64,000 nt of DNA from contig OX438744.1 in NCBI GenBank assembly GCA_949316235.1, positions 30,562,778 through 30,626,777 of the forward strand. Reading direction: 5' to 3'. The DNA is from Oegoconia quadripuncta (lineage: Eukaryota > Arthropoda > Insecta > Lepidoptera > Autostichidae). Shown piece by piece: positions 21,441 through 32,561 of this stretch. How positions within the stretch are numbered: position 1 is the stretch's first letter; every line of letters begins with the position of its first letter. A program made the position numbers and the translations under genes. The notes beneath the pieces were generated by a model that saw nothing but the letters and a program-made list of their open reading frames with translations, ran no database searches and was not told the DNA's origin.

Positions 21441-21588
21441 CCAATGCTGCGTATTGCCATACCTACCTTTGATATATTCACGATTCAGTGATTTTGTAAT
21501 GCGCAAAGGAAGGCTGTATCTGCTTTTACGTGAGGCATTTACTAAGATCTGAAATCGCAATAAGGTAGGTCAAATTAGTACCGTAGGT

Positions 21589-21903
21589 ATCATCATCATC
21601 GACATAATCAGTCCGTAAACAACCCACTGCAAGGATATAGACCTTACCTCGTTTGGGTGTATGGACCATAGTCCACCACGCTGGCTCAGTGCGAGTTGGG
21701 GACTTCATATGCCGTCGAATTTTTATTATTCATGCATGCTGGTTTCCTCGCGATGTTTTGCGTTAAAGTTTAAGGGCAATCGGGTAACGGATGCACATGA
21801 GTAATTAAATTTAAAAACCCATTAGTACATGGCCTGCCTGGGGATCGAACCCGGATCACCCAATTTGGGAGTCCGTGTCTCCTCCACTGAGCCACCGACG
21901 CTT
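21589..21903 (-). mobile_element. SINE-D, near full length
   Basis: Right end: AGCCACCGACGC is the tRNA-like head, and GGATCGAACCC is box B inverted. Left end: a CATCATCATC tail. The body includes GGTTTCCTCGCGATGTTTTG. Length is about 315 bp. Confidence 0.9.
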
Positions 21904-22019
21904 TATTAATATATTAACCGTGGGTATATACTGTATTAATGTACTAGCTTGGTCGTGTGGTTCCCATAGCAGAGATAGGGTCGCAAAAAGTAACTAAGGG
22001 ATAGTGAGCATAAGATTTT

Positions 22020-22194
22020 TATTTTTATTGTTTTTATTGTATTTTATTTATTGGTACACAAAACAGATTACAATCGTAAATGAGAATAACTTAAAGTTAA
22101 CTTAGATTCGAACTAGATTGGAATCCCAAGCATGTATACACAACATGGTTAAACAAGAACAAGCTTAATTATTGAATTTTTATTTTTTTTCAGA
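22020..22194. other. T-rich unassigned sequence
   Basis: ATTTTTATTG repeats followed by unassigned sequence; possibly the 3' UTR of the minus-strand LINE to its right. Confidence 0.35.
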
Positions 22195-22570
22195 ATACTG
22201 ACAGAATAAAACACTTTTAGCTTTGACGGATCTTGTAGCTAAGCATCAAAATAAAATTGGGATAGAGATCAATTGAGGACATCTTTTACTAGCCTTTTAG
22301 ATGGTATGGTTCTAAAGTCGAATATGTCTATAGGGAAATCACCAGCTGAGGACAACTCATTATAAAATCTACACTTGCTAACCATGGGATTATAATATGA
22401 TGTGTTGTTTTTATAGGCATTTAATAAAAATGTTTTGGGGTTACGAAATCTATGGTTAATGTTGAGGTTAAGCAAAGAGAGTAATGAAGAAGAATCCAAA
22501 TACGAATGTAGAATTTTGTCATTGGTGTGGAGCCCCCAAAAATCAGCCATCGCAACCCGTCTGCCCAAAA
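22195..22570 (-). mobile_element. LINE ORF2 C-terminal remnant
   Basis: The minus-strand 99-codon ORF (22568-22269) includes NINHRFRNPKTFLLNAYKNN, a YNPMVSKCRFYNELSSAG segment and a terminal KRLVKDVLN. The N-x-L-x(n)-D-I-F pattern resembles the C-termini of Jockey-related LINE reverse transcriptases. There is no intact upstream RT domain. Confidence 0.55.
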
Positions 22571-23006
22571 TGGTCCCATGTCAAAATCCTCCCATGGAAA
22601 GCAATGCAAATCGCTCCAAATGCTTATGTCCAGTAGTGGAGTTTTATCAATGGTTATGTGAATGTACAGCTTTCCGCTCCCGGCTTCGTCCACATTGAAT
22701 GAGAAGTAGCCTATGTCCTTCTCCGGGTACCAGGCTACCTCTCTGCCAAATCTCCATAGATACGATCGGTTCAGAGGCGTCGCAGTGAAAATGTAATAAA
22801 CAGACTGAGTTATTATGCATCTATATAAGTATTCGGTATCATCATATCACAGGACTTACACTGGTGAAAACAGGCCTCCATTGATTTAATGCGACCACTT
22901 CCACAGCCTGCATACATTTAGTTATATTAAAAAAAATGCAACTTATTCGGGTCACTTTCTACCATGTTTCGCTAAGGCTCCTCGATACACATACATACGA
23001 CGATAT

Positions 23007-23243
23007 GACGACCGATTGGTGTAGTGGATAGTGACCCTGTCAGTTAAACCAACGATTGTGGGTTCGAATCTCGCGACGGGTAAATATTTGTGTGATGAGT
23101 ATGAACATTTATTCCTGATCATGGATGTTTATATAAATATTTATGTATATGTGTTTATTCGTTATCTAGTATCCATAGTACAAGCTTTGCTTAGTTTGGG
23201 ACTAGATGATTGGTGTAAGTGTCCGAAAGATATATTTATTTAT
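23007..23243 (+). mobile_element. SINE-B, full length
   Basis: Complete head GACGACCGATTGGTGTAGTG, box B GGTTCGAATCT (one mismatch), ATGGATGTTTATATAAATAT, 3' hairpin arms ATCTAGT and ACTAGAT, and an A/T tail. Confidence 0.95.
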
Positions 23244-23269
23244 TATATTATTTATTATTATTATAACGT

Positions 23270-23330
23270 CATGACCTTTAACCCGAATTGGGTGTTCAGA
23301 GATATCCCAAACATTAGCGTTTGGGGACTC
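23270..23330 (+). mobile_element. Left piece of the GAGTCCCTTAG repeat
   Basis: CCCAAACATTAGCGTTTGGG matches 15650. The rest of this repeat resumes at about 23685, so 23331-23684 may be inserted DNA. Confidence 0.5.
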
Positions 23331-23684
23331 CAAACATTTAATTAATTAACAAATATAGAGACATCGGTTCCGAATACATTTTCCTAGCTTTCGGAGTCGA
23401 AACTTTAGGTCCTTGGGGGCCGGGCGCTCTTAAATTTTTCTTTGATATTTCAAAGCGCTTAGTCGATGTCACTGGTGATCCGAGAGCTGGTTGTTTCCTC
23501 GCCCAACGCTTAAGTATCTGCATACAACGAGGAAACGCCGCCAGCGTTTTGGGTACCTTGCCTCGCGGCCCCAATTTTTTACATTTGTTCTAGTTTATAT
23601 TTAAATTCCATCTCTTTATTTGTTACTGTTTTTAAATAAATTAATGCTTGAAGTAGTATCCGCGGTTGACTTTACAAAATATAC
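23331..23684. other. Unassigned segment interrupting a repeat
   Basis: This stretch is GC-richer than its flanks. The minus ORF 23338-23574 is Lys/Arg/Pro-rich with no recognised domain. Confidence 0.35.
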
Positions 23685-23830
23685 CGAAATGCACACGTGA
23701 CAGGGGGTGTGCCCATCGCCGTTAAAACGTACAAATCTGTAGGTGTTTTTTGATGGAAAGTCCCTTAGTAGCCTTTTACGACCCCCACTAGAAGAAACGG
23801 CTTGGTTCTATTCTTTTTACCTGCCGAAAC
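23685..23830 (+). mobile_element. Interspersed repeat with a GAAAGTCCCTTAG motif, copy 2
   Basis: AATGCACACGTGACAGGG, then TTTTTTGATGGAAAGTCCCT and GTAGCCTTTTACGACC, as in copy 1 at 15641-15830. Confidence 0.6.
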
Positions 23831-23917
23831 TATATCTCACGTTCATATTATACACTACTTTCTATTAGTCCGCAGAGATTTAATAGTGAAATGGTAACAA
23901 GTACACATTATTTAATT

Positions 23918-23960
23918 AGTGGTCACCCATCCAAGCACAATGTTTGGCACGGACAATAGA
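23918..23960 (-). mobile_element. 5S rRNA-like SINE fragment
   Basis: GTGGTCACCCATCCAAGCAC is the reverse complement of the 5S rRNA internal element region (GGATGGGTGACCAC). Only this core is left. Confidence 0.6.
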
Positions 23961-23995
23961 TCGGTGACCACTAGTGGTATTTTAATACCAGTAAA

Positions 23996-24252
23996 TAATA
24001 AATAAGTATCCTTAGACATACACACAGCGCCATCTAGTTCCACAGTAAGCAACTATAGGCTTGTGTCGTGGATACCAGATGGTTGATATACTACATAAAT
24101 ACCTTTTTTTTTGTAAATAAATACTTATTATAAATGAAAACATCCATAACTCGAGTACACATCACACAAACATATGCCCCTAGCGGGATTCGAGTCCGCA
24201 ACCTTTTGGTATAGTGGTCAGAGTTGCTAACCACTACACCAAACAGGTCGTC
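23996..24252 (-). mobile_element. SINE-A, full length
   Basis: The tRNA head lies on the right (CTACACCAAACAGGTCGTC). Inverted box B is GGATTCGAGTCC. The body and both 3' hairpin arms (CATCTAGTTCC and GGATACCAGATGG) are present. Confidence 0.93.
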
Positions 24253-24256
24253 AAAT

Positions 24257-24485
24257 GGTCAGGTGTTTCCTTGTTTCGGAGGGCACGTTAAATAGTCGGT
24301 CCTGGTTGTTTTCAAATGAAGGCAGTCGTTAAGCCAAGTCGGTAGCCTACAGGGGCAGCTTAAAAACACTGACTGTCAGGTGACTACTAGTCTGACATAA
24401 CCACCAATCCGCACTGGGCCCGCGTGGTTGATTATGGTCCATACCCTCTTTCAGTGGGACGAGGCTGTGCCCCAAATCGTTTATA
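24257..24485 (+). mobile_element. 5S-SINE 3' body plus companion tail
   Basis: CGGAGGGCACGTTAAATAGT and AGGCAGTCGTTAAGCCAAGT match the segment downstream of the 5S-like head at 62106. A second tail with ACTAGTCTGACATAAC and CCGCACTGGGCCC follows. Confidence 0.6.
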
Positions 24486-24679
24486 ATACACACACTCAAT
24501 GAGATAGCAGACAGAACAGATATTGTCATATGCAGTATGAGCGAATTTCAAAAAGTCGCGTTATTTGTACGATGTTATTTAGTATAGTTAGATATAGTTG
24601 GTATACATCATTGTCATTAGTTAACTATCGCATTGGAGTAATCTGTAATGATAGTTATAAACTTGGTAAATAAATAACG

Positions 24680-24850
24680 AACGAGTACGACATTGGAACC
24701 TTCAAGAAACGAGCCTACACCTTCCTCAAAGGCCGGCAACGCATCTGTGACCCTTTTGGTGTTGCGGGTGTCCATGGGCGGCGGTGATTGCTTTCCATCA
24801 GGTGACCCGCATGCTCGTTTGCCGCCCTCTCATATAAAAAAAAATAAAAT
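24680..24850 (+). mobile_element. CR1-like LINE 3' end
   Basis: Same element end as 620-827 on the opposite strand. AACGAGTACGACATTGGAAC starts the retained part, followed by the reading frame for [19 protein letters not shown], a stop, a short UTR and an A-rich tail. Confidence 0.75.
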
Positions 24851-25204
24851 AATAATAGTGTGGATTGATCCAAGAGAAAATAAACACGTGATTATAGATA
24901 TATCACCAAAGTGATGTTAACACCCTCTCCATATACAAGCCTCACATGAGTAAAGGACGAGCCCCAAAAGGTCCATAATTTATTAATCTACCATAAAGGC
25001 AGGAACACCTATACAGCCTAAACATTAACCTACTTACTTATAATAAAGAGATGCTAGATCGTTTGCAACGCGACCTATACGTAGACTGCAAAATATGGTT
25101 TTCACCAAAATGTCGGGTCGTCCCCTAAAAGGGCACCTTTCCCTCCTCTTGTCATGGAGGGATATTAAAAAGGGTGCTAATGTCATGGAGATTGGAAGAA
25201 ATAT
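24851..25204. other. Unassigned intergenic DNA
   Basis: No recognised gene or family. Confidence 0.4.
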
Positions 25205-25600
25205 TACGTTGATGCGGTATCTATAACTGTATTTGGTTGGATTATTTGATCTTTAATGTTAGTTCTGTGCTGCTTAGAAGCTGCAGTCCTCCCTGGACGG
25301 CGCGGCTCTCGGAGACAGGGGCGCAAGTTGCTCTTAAGACTCGACTGCCGTTGGCACAGTTGTGATGCGCGGTTTCGTCTGCATTGACTAATTGTTGCGG
25401 GTGGGGGAGCCAGCAATGAAATATGAATTTCACATAGGTATTCAACTGCAACTCCTGTAAGCCAGGATCAACAGTGGTACTCTGCACGGCGCCTACTGAA
25501 GGTAGACGGTGCCCTACGTGTCTATTGCTACCTTGGGCCCCAGACTAATTAAAGAAGAGTTAAAGGTGTGAAGTAGGAAAGAAGTTTCCCAGACCCCCCT
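25205..25600 (-). repeat. Repeat F, copy 1
   Basis: The segment with ACTCCTGTAAGCCAGGATCA, GGTACTCTGCACGGCGCCTA and TTGGGCCCCAGACTAATTAA recurs inverted at 32245-32365 and in part at 49775-49850. The 25205-25440 part is GC-richer. No protein family recognised. Confidence 0.6.
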
Positions 25601-25969
25601 CGACTTTCCCCCCACTTTCACATAGGTAGTCTGCATGCCTTTGAACTACGTCATACATTTTCTTTTTCTACCCGACTGCCCAGGAAGTAACGTAATGTTT
25701 TTGGAGTTAATGTATGAACCTGTCTGTGTGATGTGTGGTTATGGCGAGTAAAAGGAATAGAATCAATTGCATATCACGTGTCACATGTGCATTTTTGTAT
25801 ATTTCGTATGGTCAATCTTGGATGTTTTTTGAAGCATTTAAAGTCCTAAAGTTTGGAATGTCTCTGATCACCCCATTGTGATAAGGTTCGTGACGTAATG
25901 TATGTATGTTAGGTATAGACCTATGTATTTACCTCCTGTAGCCTAAAACGGCTTGACTGATTTTGAAGT

Positions 25970-26360
25970 AAGAAAGAAAGAAAAAGTATTTATTAACGAC
26001 AAATACAGAAAATTTCGTAGGTATAACATTTTCCATAATTAAATATCTCACTTAGCTTTTCAAAATAAAAAACAACACAGTTAGGCGCGTTCCCACATAC
26101 ACTTATATGTGTGAGGGAAAAAAACGGGGAAGAGAAAACTGCTGTTACCTACTAACGAGTACGATGATAACAAAAAGTGCACTCACATATAAATTTTACC
26201 TTTTGTTCAGCTTTACGACGGAGATCTTGAGATCGGCTAAGACGAATAGATAAAAAAAATAGGTATAAAAAAATGCAAATGTGCATTAGCTACTAAGCAC
26301 ACATTTTACATGTCTGTGTAACTATACTGCTACAATACCTACATTCTAATAATATAAAAA
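25970..26360. repeat. Repeat I, copy 1
   Basis: It starts with a GAAAGAAAGAAAAA run, then ACAAATACAGAAAATTTCGT, TAGGCGCGTTCCCACATACA and AACTGCTGTTACCTACT, ending near TACTAAGCACACATTTTACA. The same order is found at 28145-28590, so this is a repeat with two direct copies about 2.2 kb apart. Confidence 0.8.
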
Positions 26361-26439
26361 CTTCATACAATATAATTTTAATACTCTTAAATTATTACCT
26401 ACGTATCTTAATCTACAATTGTTTATCGATATATATGCG

Positions 26440-26600
<161 letters not shown>

Positions 26601-26641
26601 GGAGAAGGAGGAGTATGTTTGAAATATTATATAAGTGCAAG

Positions 26642-26936
26642 TAAATTAATTGTGAGTTGTGTGGAACTGTGGAAGACATACACCACATACTATATGAATG
26701 TAATCGGAATCGTACGGAAAGATAACATTTGTTTGAACGTTTAAAATTGTGTAGAGTCAACGTAGGTGTATTTCACAGCATCCTGGCCGATCCAGCTTCG
26801 GCTGTGGCCAGAATGCTATATATATTTGTTGTAGATATTTTAGGTTGTAAGTGATGTGAAGGTTAGGGTATGATGAGGCTGGCATAATCATAGATTCTAA
26901 GCCTCAAAAAAATTCAAGAATGAAAAAAAAAAAAAA
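26642..26936 (+). mobile_element. 5'-truncated LINE with TSD and poly(A)
   Basis: Translation shows CELCGTVEDIHHILYECNRN, a Cys-x2-Cys...His...Cys finger-like motif typical of the C-terminus of I/Jockey/R1-group LINEs. Then comes VFHSILADPASAV and, after the stop, an A-rich tail. AAGTGCAAG flanks it (26633-26641 and 26937-26945). It is related to 40295-40677 (HSILADPYSEA). Confidence 0.88.
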
Positions 26937-26945
26937 AAGTGCAAG

Positions 26946-27476
26946 GTGTGTTGGATCTCTCTTAATCCTCAGTGTCATATACATTTTATGACGCCCGCAG
27001 AATACAAATGTGCTGTCGGACTTTTTCGATAGCAAGTAAAATATGCCTTCTCCACAATATTTCAATTTTCGTCCATCACAGACAGTTGCGAGGCGCGCCC
27101 GCCCCGTCGCGACTAATAAACTGCTTTCAGCCTTTGACAGAGATAGGTACAGTCTATTTAAAACCTTTCTCTATAAAAAGCTAAATACATTTTGCATTCA
27201 TTTAACTGGTTATTCAATTTATGTTCAACAAACTGTAGAAGTGATGTATAAGGTTACATTTTTATTTCATTTTAGAAATATAGAAACCTTATGGGACCAC
27301 TTTGTATATCAAGTTTACATTTATATCTTTAAGGTCGCATTCTATTGTAAAAAAATCGAGTTTCGAGTGTAACGTAATGGGAAAATACGACTAGTGGCGG
27401 TGCTTTCATATAAGCCCAAAAACCCGGCTTGCATTACTAAATACTCGATCAAGTCTTTTAACTATTTAAACAGTAT
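26946..27476. other. Unassigned, with a small CpG-rich patch
   Basis: GAGGCGCGCCCGCCCCGTCG near 27090 is a local GC spike. The 109-codon ORF 27043-27372 shows no known domain. Confidence 0.4.
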
Positions 27477-27811
27477 GACAACCGGTTGGTGTAGTGGATA
27501 GTGACCATGTCAGCGAAACCAACGGTTACGGGTTCGAATCCCGTGACGGGTAAATATTTGTGTGATAAATACGAACATGGAAGAGATCGCTTTTAGTGAT
27601 AGGGCCGCCAAATTGTACTATCCCATTTTTCTTATTTTTTTTATGCTTCTTATTGTTGTACAATAAAGAATATTTGTTGTTTTATTTGTTTGAACATGTA
27701 TTCCCGAGTCATGGATATTTATATAAATATTTATGAATGTTTATCCGTTATCTAGTATCCATAGTACAAGGTTTGGGACTAGACGATTGTTGTAAGTGTC
27801 CGAATTATTTA
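27477..27811 (+). mobile_element. SINE-B split by a retroposon tail
   Basis: Head ACCGGTTGGTGTAGTGGATA and box B GGTTCGAATCC run to 27579. The body resumes at 27699 with TATTCCCGAGTCATGG and ends at the GTAAGTGTCCGAATTATTT tail. The interruption is the separate insertion at 27580-27691. Confidence 0.92.
27580..27691 (+). mobile_element. Retroposon 3' tail (family L) inside SINE-B
   Basis: GAAGAGATCGCTTTTAGTGA, a GGGCCGCCAAATTGTACTA segment and an ACAATAAAGAA signal form the end of a LINE-type element. The same tail is at 47472-47578. GAACATG flanks it at 27573-27579 and 27692-27698. Confidence 0.85.
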
Positions 27812-27813
27812 CT

Positions 27814-28020
27814 AACTAGCTTTCTGCCCGTGACTTCGTCCGCGTGGAAGTCTTTATCGAAATCGGTTCAGCAAAAAAAAATGTCTATATGTTAATCTAG
27901 GTCCTAATCTCCACCAAATTTCATCCAAATCCGTCCAGCCGTATAGGCGTGAAGAGGTAACAAACATGCATACATACATACAGACATACACACACACAAA
28001 CTTTCGCATTTATAATTGGG
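27814..28020 (-). mobile_element. Helitron-like non-autonomous element
   Basis: Read on the minus strand it begins near TATAAATGCGAAAGTTTGTG, contains AATCCGTCCAGCCG-like sequence inverted, and ends GCAGAAAGCTAGTT, i.e. a CTAG 3' terminus. CTRR ends fit Helitrons. The order of motifs equals that at 34016-34480. Confidence 0.65.
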
Positions 28021-28144
28021 ATGGGATTTGTTTATTTATTTATTAGTATAGGAAACCTTTGATTTAAACATTCACATTTATGAAACTGAAACGCCATTAC
28101 CTATCTAATTTCATTAGCTGTGTAAAAACTACTAAATCATTGTC

Positions 28145-28590
28145 GGGCTTGCCCTATTTCGAAAGAAGAAAGAAAGAAGAAAAAAAGAAAAATATTTATT
28201 GCCAACAAATACAGAAAATTTCGTAAGGTACCTATAACATTTTGCATAATTAAATGTATTTGTGGCAAAGGGATTGGGTGTCAGCATTTGCTGCCAATAT
28301 GTCTTATGGCAATTGACAGCGCTGGTTTTCAGCGCAACCCCTCTCTCACTTAGGTTTTCAACATAAAACAACAGTCAGGCGCGTTCCCACATACACTTAT
28401 GTGTGAGAAAAAAAAACAGGAAAAAAAGAAAAAAAAAACTGCTGTTACCTACTTGAGAGTGCGATAACAAAAAGAAAAAGATCTTAAAAATAATAAAAAT
28501 AAAAATCATATGTGAATTAGCCACTAAGCACACTTTTTACGTCTGTAACTATAATGCTAAAATACTTAATTCTAATAATAATAATAACCT
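28145..28590. repeat. Repeat I, copy 2, with an extra ~90-bp block
   Basis: Same framework as 25970-26360 plus an additional segment (about 28255-28350, TTTGTGGCAAAGGGATTGGG onward) absent from copy 1. Confidence 0.8.
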
Positions 28591-28749
28591 TACCTAAACC
28601 TTAGGCACGCCACTCAATACATAATTTCTACTAAAATTCCCATTCACTGACAGGTCATCAAAACGTATAATGGATCCTAATCCTATTTATCTTATTCTAA
28701 TCCTAGGATATTCTAATCCTAGTAATGTGAAATTATCACGTAGTAAACA

Positions 28750-29066
28750 AGAGCGTCGGTGGCTCAGCGGTTAACACGCGGTCTCACAATTTGGGTGGTC
28801 CGGGTTCGATTCCCACGCACCCAATTTTTTTTATCATTTATCAGTAGTTTTTAAATTTAATTCAATTGCATTTATCCGACTGCTCTTAACGATGAAGGAA
28901 AACATCGTGAGGAAACCTGCATGCCTGAGAAATAAAAATTCAAGGGCATGTGAAGTCCCCAACCCGCATTGGGCCAGCGTGGTGGACTATGGACCCATAC
29001 TCCCTCATTATACGAGAAAAGGCCTATATCCCTGCAGTGGACTGTTTACGGGCTGATGATGATGAT
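28750..29066 (+). mobile_element. SINE-D, full length
   Basis: Head GAGCGTCGGTGGCTCAGCGG, box B GGTTCGATTCC, body GAAAACATCGTGAGGAAACC and tail GGCTGATGATGATGATGA. Confidence 0.95.
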
Positions 29067-29128
29067 GAAAGTTAAGGAAACTTCACATAGTTTAGTTTAA
29101 AATGTTTTATCAGTTTAAAAAAGTTTTA

Positions 29129-29402
29129 GCACTTGACCTCAATCACACCTGATGTTAAGTGAAGATGAGGCCGAAGGTGGAAACGTACTGACCCGGAAAC
29201 CCTATCTTAATCGGGGGACTGCCTATCTTATCTCTGACAACCGGAACACAACAATGCTATTAACATTACTGCTTGGCGGCAGATTTAGATAAGATGGTGG
29301 TAGCTAGCCAGGCGGAAATTTAATATGCACTACCACCAACCAAACCTTGTTCTAAACATGTACCCCGCTGGGGATTGCACCCGCGACGTCCGATTCGTAA
29401 AA
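29129..29402 (-). mobile_element. SINE-C, 5' head truncated
   Basis: Family body from TTGACCTCAATCACACCTGA through GGTACATGTTT (inverted). The right end stops inside the tRNA-like part. Confidence 0.9.
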
Positions 29403-30350
29403 ATAGGTTAACAAGACTCACGAGCTCATAGCGTTTTCACAAAGTTATCAGATCTCATGAGGAGTCAAGCCCCTATCTCTACAAGGCCTAACTGTACAAA
29501 CCCTATAGCTTGGTCAAAAAGTATTACTTGGCTATTTGATAGAAAAATTGCTGACACAACAGTGATTGAGATCTTATAGACTACTGACTTCATTTCTTAA
29601 AATACAACGAAACGCTTTTTTAGGCCGTGAAATATCTGCAGATGTTTGACAGTCGCCATCTTTTTGAAGTAATAGACATCTATCAATCCTAGTCAGATGG
29701 TCACTAGTCTGACACAACCTTCATACCTTCTCCCTCTGAGCGGGGGCTGTGCAGCAGTGGAGACGTGTAAGGCGGTTGATGAAGAAAATCAGGCTGGTGC
29801 GTCATGCAACTTGCATGAGTACTGTCAGGATATGAAATTTTGATACCCATAGCTTCTTTTGCCTTGCACGATATTATGAACACAATAGATCTAGTACGTT
29901 AGGGGTGTACTTTTAGCTACAGCTGACTGTACTACAAACAGAAATAAACATTACATCGAAATAAGTTCAATATATCTCAAAATTTACTATCAAAAATGAA
30001 ACTTAAATAAAATATAAATACACTTAATACTTATCCAACTACAAAGTATTTATCAAGTTATTTTCTTTGATATAATGAAAATGTTATAGAACAAGGCATC
30101 TCTTTGATAAAAGATCAACATGTTCGGCAAATATTGTCAATTTCAAACTTAATACAAACACTTTGTTACGATAAAAACAAATATAGGTAGGTATATATAG
30201 TTCATTGAATGTCTAGCTTACCTATAAGGTTCAAAATATTATGAGAGAAAATACAGCGTTAGATTTGTCAACGCTACGCAACGCTATGTACGCAAAGTGT
30301 AATCTGCACTTAATATAAGGTGTGATTAAGTGTAAAGTGTGATTAAGAAC
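29403..30350. other. Unassigned intergenic DNA
   Basis: A fragment near 29690-29760 (GATGGTCACTAGTCTGACAC) resembles the companion tail of the 5S-SINE at 24370. The rest is unrecognised AT-rich sequence. Confidence 0.4.
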
Positions 30351-30574
30351 ATTTTAAATGTCCCCCTGGCTAGCTACCACCATCTTATCTAAATCTGCCG
30401 CCAAGCAGCAATGTTAACAGATACCATTGTTGTGTTCCGGTTGTCAGAGATAAGATAGGCAGTCCCCCGATTGAAATGGGGTTTCCGGGTCAGTACGTTT
30501 CCGCCTTCGACCTCATCTTCACTTAACATCAGGTGTGATTAAGGTCTATTACCAACCCGTTGTGCATAAAAAAG
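30351..30574 (+). mobile_element. SINE-C, 5'-truncated
   Basis: ACATTTTAAATGTCCCCCTG to the ACCCGTTGTGCATAAAAAA end. The tRNA-like head is absent. Confidence 0.92.
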
Positions 30575-30800
30575 TGGAGCCAGGAGGTAGATGGTGGAAT
30601 TCTAGTAAACCCCTCGAGCTTGCGCTCATATGATTCGCTTTGACGAGTCCAATATTAAGCAATCGGTGTTAAGGGTCTGATGATGAAGCGAGGAGATGGT
30701 TGGTGGAACTCTTCAGTGGTTATTGGTAAACCGCTCGAGTTTGGGTTTGTCTAGCTGGTTTATATGCAATGGAGCTCGAAATATTCCATCCCAAGCCGAG
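30575..30800 (+). repeat. Repeat M, copy 1
   Basis: GGAGCCAGGAGGTAGATGGT and TCTGATGATGAAGCGAGGAG are two related internal units. Between them is GACGAGTCCAATATTAAGCA. The same set lies inverted at 58300-58530. Possibly a LINE 3' region. Confidence 0.6.
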
Positions 30801-30970
30801 TGTTTAAAAAATAAATATGTCCAAGTTATTTTATTTTTAAAACTTCAACAAATTTCAAGTCCTTTGTAGGTCTAAATGACAGCTGAATGAGATGTTGGCC
30901 ATATATTTACATTAATGTTGATGGGATAAATATGCTTGAGTGACAGCCCTGTCGATATAAATAGTAAATG

Positions 30971-31206
30971 AATATAAATAAATATCCTTGGACATACACA
31001 CAGCGCCATCTAGTTCAACTTTAAACAACTATAGGCTTGTGTTGTGGAAACCAGATGGTTGATATACTACATAAATACATTTTTTTTTTGTAAAACTCGG
31101 GTACACATGTCCGTAGTCATCATACAAACATATGCCTGTTGCGGGACCCGCGACCTTTTGATATAGTGGTCAGAGTTTCTAACCCCTACACCAAACAAGT
31201 CGACAA
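30971..31206 (-). mobile_element. SINE-A, diverged
   Basis: Tail and 3' arms lie at the left (GCGCCATCTAGTTCAAC, GGAAACCAGATGG), the damaged tRNA part at the right (GGGACCCGCGACCTTTTG, CTACACCAAACAAGTCG). Confidence 0.88.
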
Positions 31207-31790
31207 ATATTCGATATTTCATAGGGTTTCCCCCTTAAGGTTTAATTCCAAATATTTAAACAAAACAAAAACAAAGCGAAGCCTTTTTTATCATTCCCGC
31301 AACAGCTTAAGAGGTAAATGATAGGCAGCCATTAATTACAGAATTTCGAGAACAGAGAGAGGCCAGTAGATCGTAAATTGAATGAAGAGAAAAACGCACC
31401 GGCTCGCTTACGACCGGAATGGGAGCTATCACGTTAAGTACCACGTGATATATGTATGTACCAGCTAAGAAATAAGTAGCGCAAATTGTCCCGCGCGGGA
31501 CAAATAAATGGGACGCTGCTGGCTAGTGGGGTTACCGCTGTCTCTGGTGGTATAGCTTGGTAAGATTTTCTTTTCACACTGAAATTTCCGAAGCGCGGAT
31601 GACAGATTTCAAGAGACTTAAATTGATAGTATTTAGAATTCCGTAATCAATCAATCAATCATTCAATTTATGGGTTTTTATGGTCTTAGGTTTACGTAAT
31701 ATTATGTATCACATGTGTACAGGGTGTAGCAATAGACAGACCGAGGCTTCATTGTTGAACGCTAATTTTTATTGTGTCATGGTCGACGAA
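31207..31790. other. Unassigned intergenic DNA with an 18-bp palindrome
   Basis: The perfect palindrome with half TTGTCCCGC lies at 31486-31503. No gene recognised. Confidence 0.4.
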
Positions 31791-31935
31791 TAAATGTATT
31801 CTATTATTATCAATTCAATATTTATTAAATTAAATAGATATTTATCTATTTTTATTATCAATATATTAGATTATTTGAATAGATTCAATTATACGAAATT
31901 TGTCATATGTATTAAATTATACGAATTATGTCAAG

Positions 31936-32079
31936 CTATAAATTGTTATCATTTAGGAACTCATTTAGATTGTAATAGGATTTTTCTATTAAAAAGGATT
32001 TTACTTGTTTTATAAATTTTAAGTCATTCTTTTCTTTTTGGAGATAGAATGGAATTTTATTGTAAATTTTGATTGACAT
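31936..32079 (-). mobile_element. Jockey-like LINE ORF2 C-terminus (47 codons)
   Basis: The uninterrupted minus-strand reading frame begins MSIKIYNKIPFYLQKEK, continues FIKQVKSFLIEKSYYNLNEF and ends LNDNNL-stop. The I-K-x-Y-N-K-x-P and YYN-x-x-E-F-L motifs are the usual end of Jockey-related LINE RT ORFs. The 3' UTR would extend left to about 31790. It is too short to be a gene. Confidence 0.75.
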
Positions 32080-32244
32080 CTTATATACATCAACAAGGAA
32101 CCCTTACAGTTTCGTCATGTCCGTATATCTGCCACTGACACTCGACCTCCTTTATAGGGTTGGCATATGCGTTTGCATTTCATTGGCTACACTCCCATTT
32201 GCCGAGGGGGAAATGGGAAACTTCTTTTCCTACTTGCACACCCT

Positions 32245-32400
32245 ATTTCTTTCTTTAATTAGTCCGGGGCCCAATAAAAGGGCCTAATAAAAGTAGGGCA
32301 CCGTCTACCTTCAGTAGGCGCCGTATCGAGTACCACTGTTGATCCTGGTTTACAGGAGTTACAGAAGGAGTGTGGAGGCTCGACCCTGCTTGTAAAGTGG
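32245..32400 (+). repeat. Repeat F, copy 2 (inverted relative to copy 1)
   Basis: TTAATTAGTCCGGGGCCCAA, GGGCACCGTCTACCTTCAGT and TACCACTGTTGATCCTGG match the reverse complement of 25440-25560. Confidence 0.75.
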
Positions 32401-32561
32401 GGATGATTTTTTTTTTATTTTTGTACCCTATCGTGTGGTTGGATAAATTCAGGGATCCTTTTGCGAAATATACAGTTTTAAAGTGCCAATTTTTGTTAGA
32501 GTCATGTTTACCTTCCCACCCGTCAGCTAATCAGGCATTTTGGATACGGGAAAAAATGTAG

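Noticed and set aside
22269..22568. 99-codon minus ORF as a host gene
   Set aside because: Its pattern resembles a LINE reverse transcriptase C-terminus and no upstream exon is visible.
23007..23100. Possible tRNA gene (box A- and box B-like elements)
   Set aside because: The tRNA-like head continues into a SINE body and recurs many times; no complete cloverleaf with a proper acceptor stem was seen.
27043..27372. 109-codon plus ORF
   Set aside because: No domain, AT-rich codons, no splice or promoter context; looks like chance.
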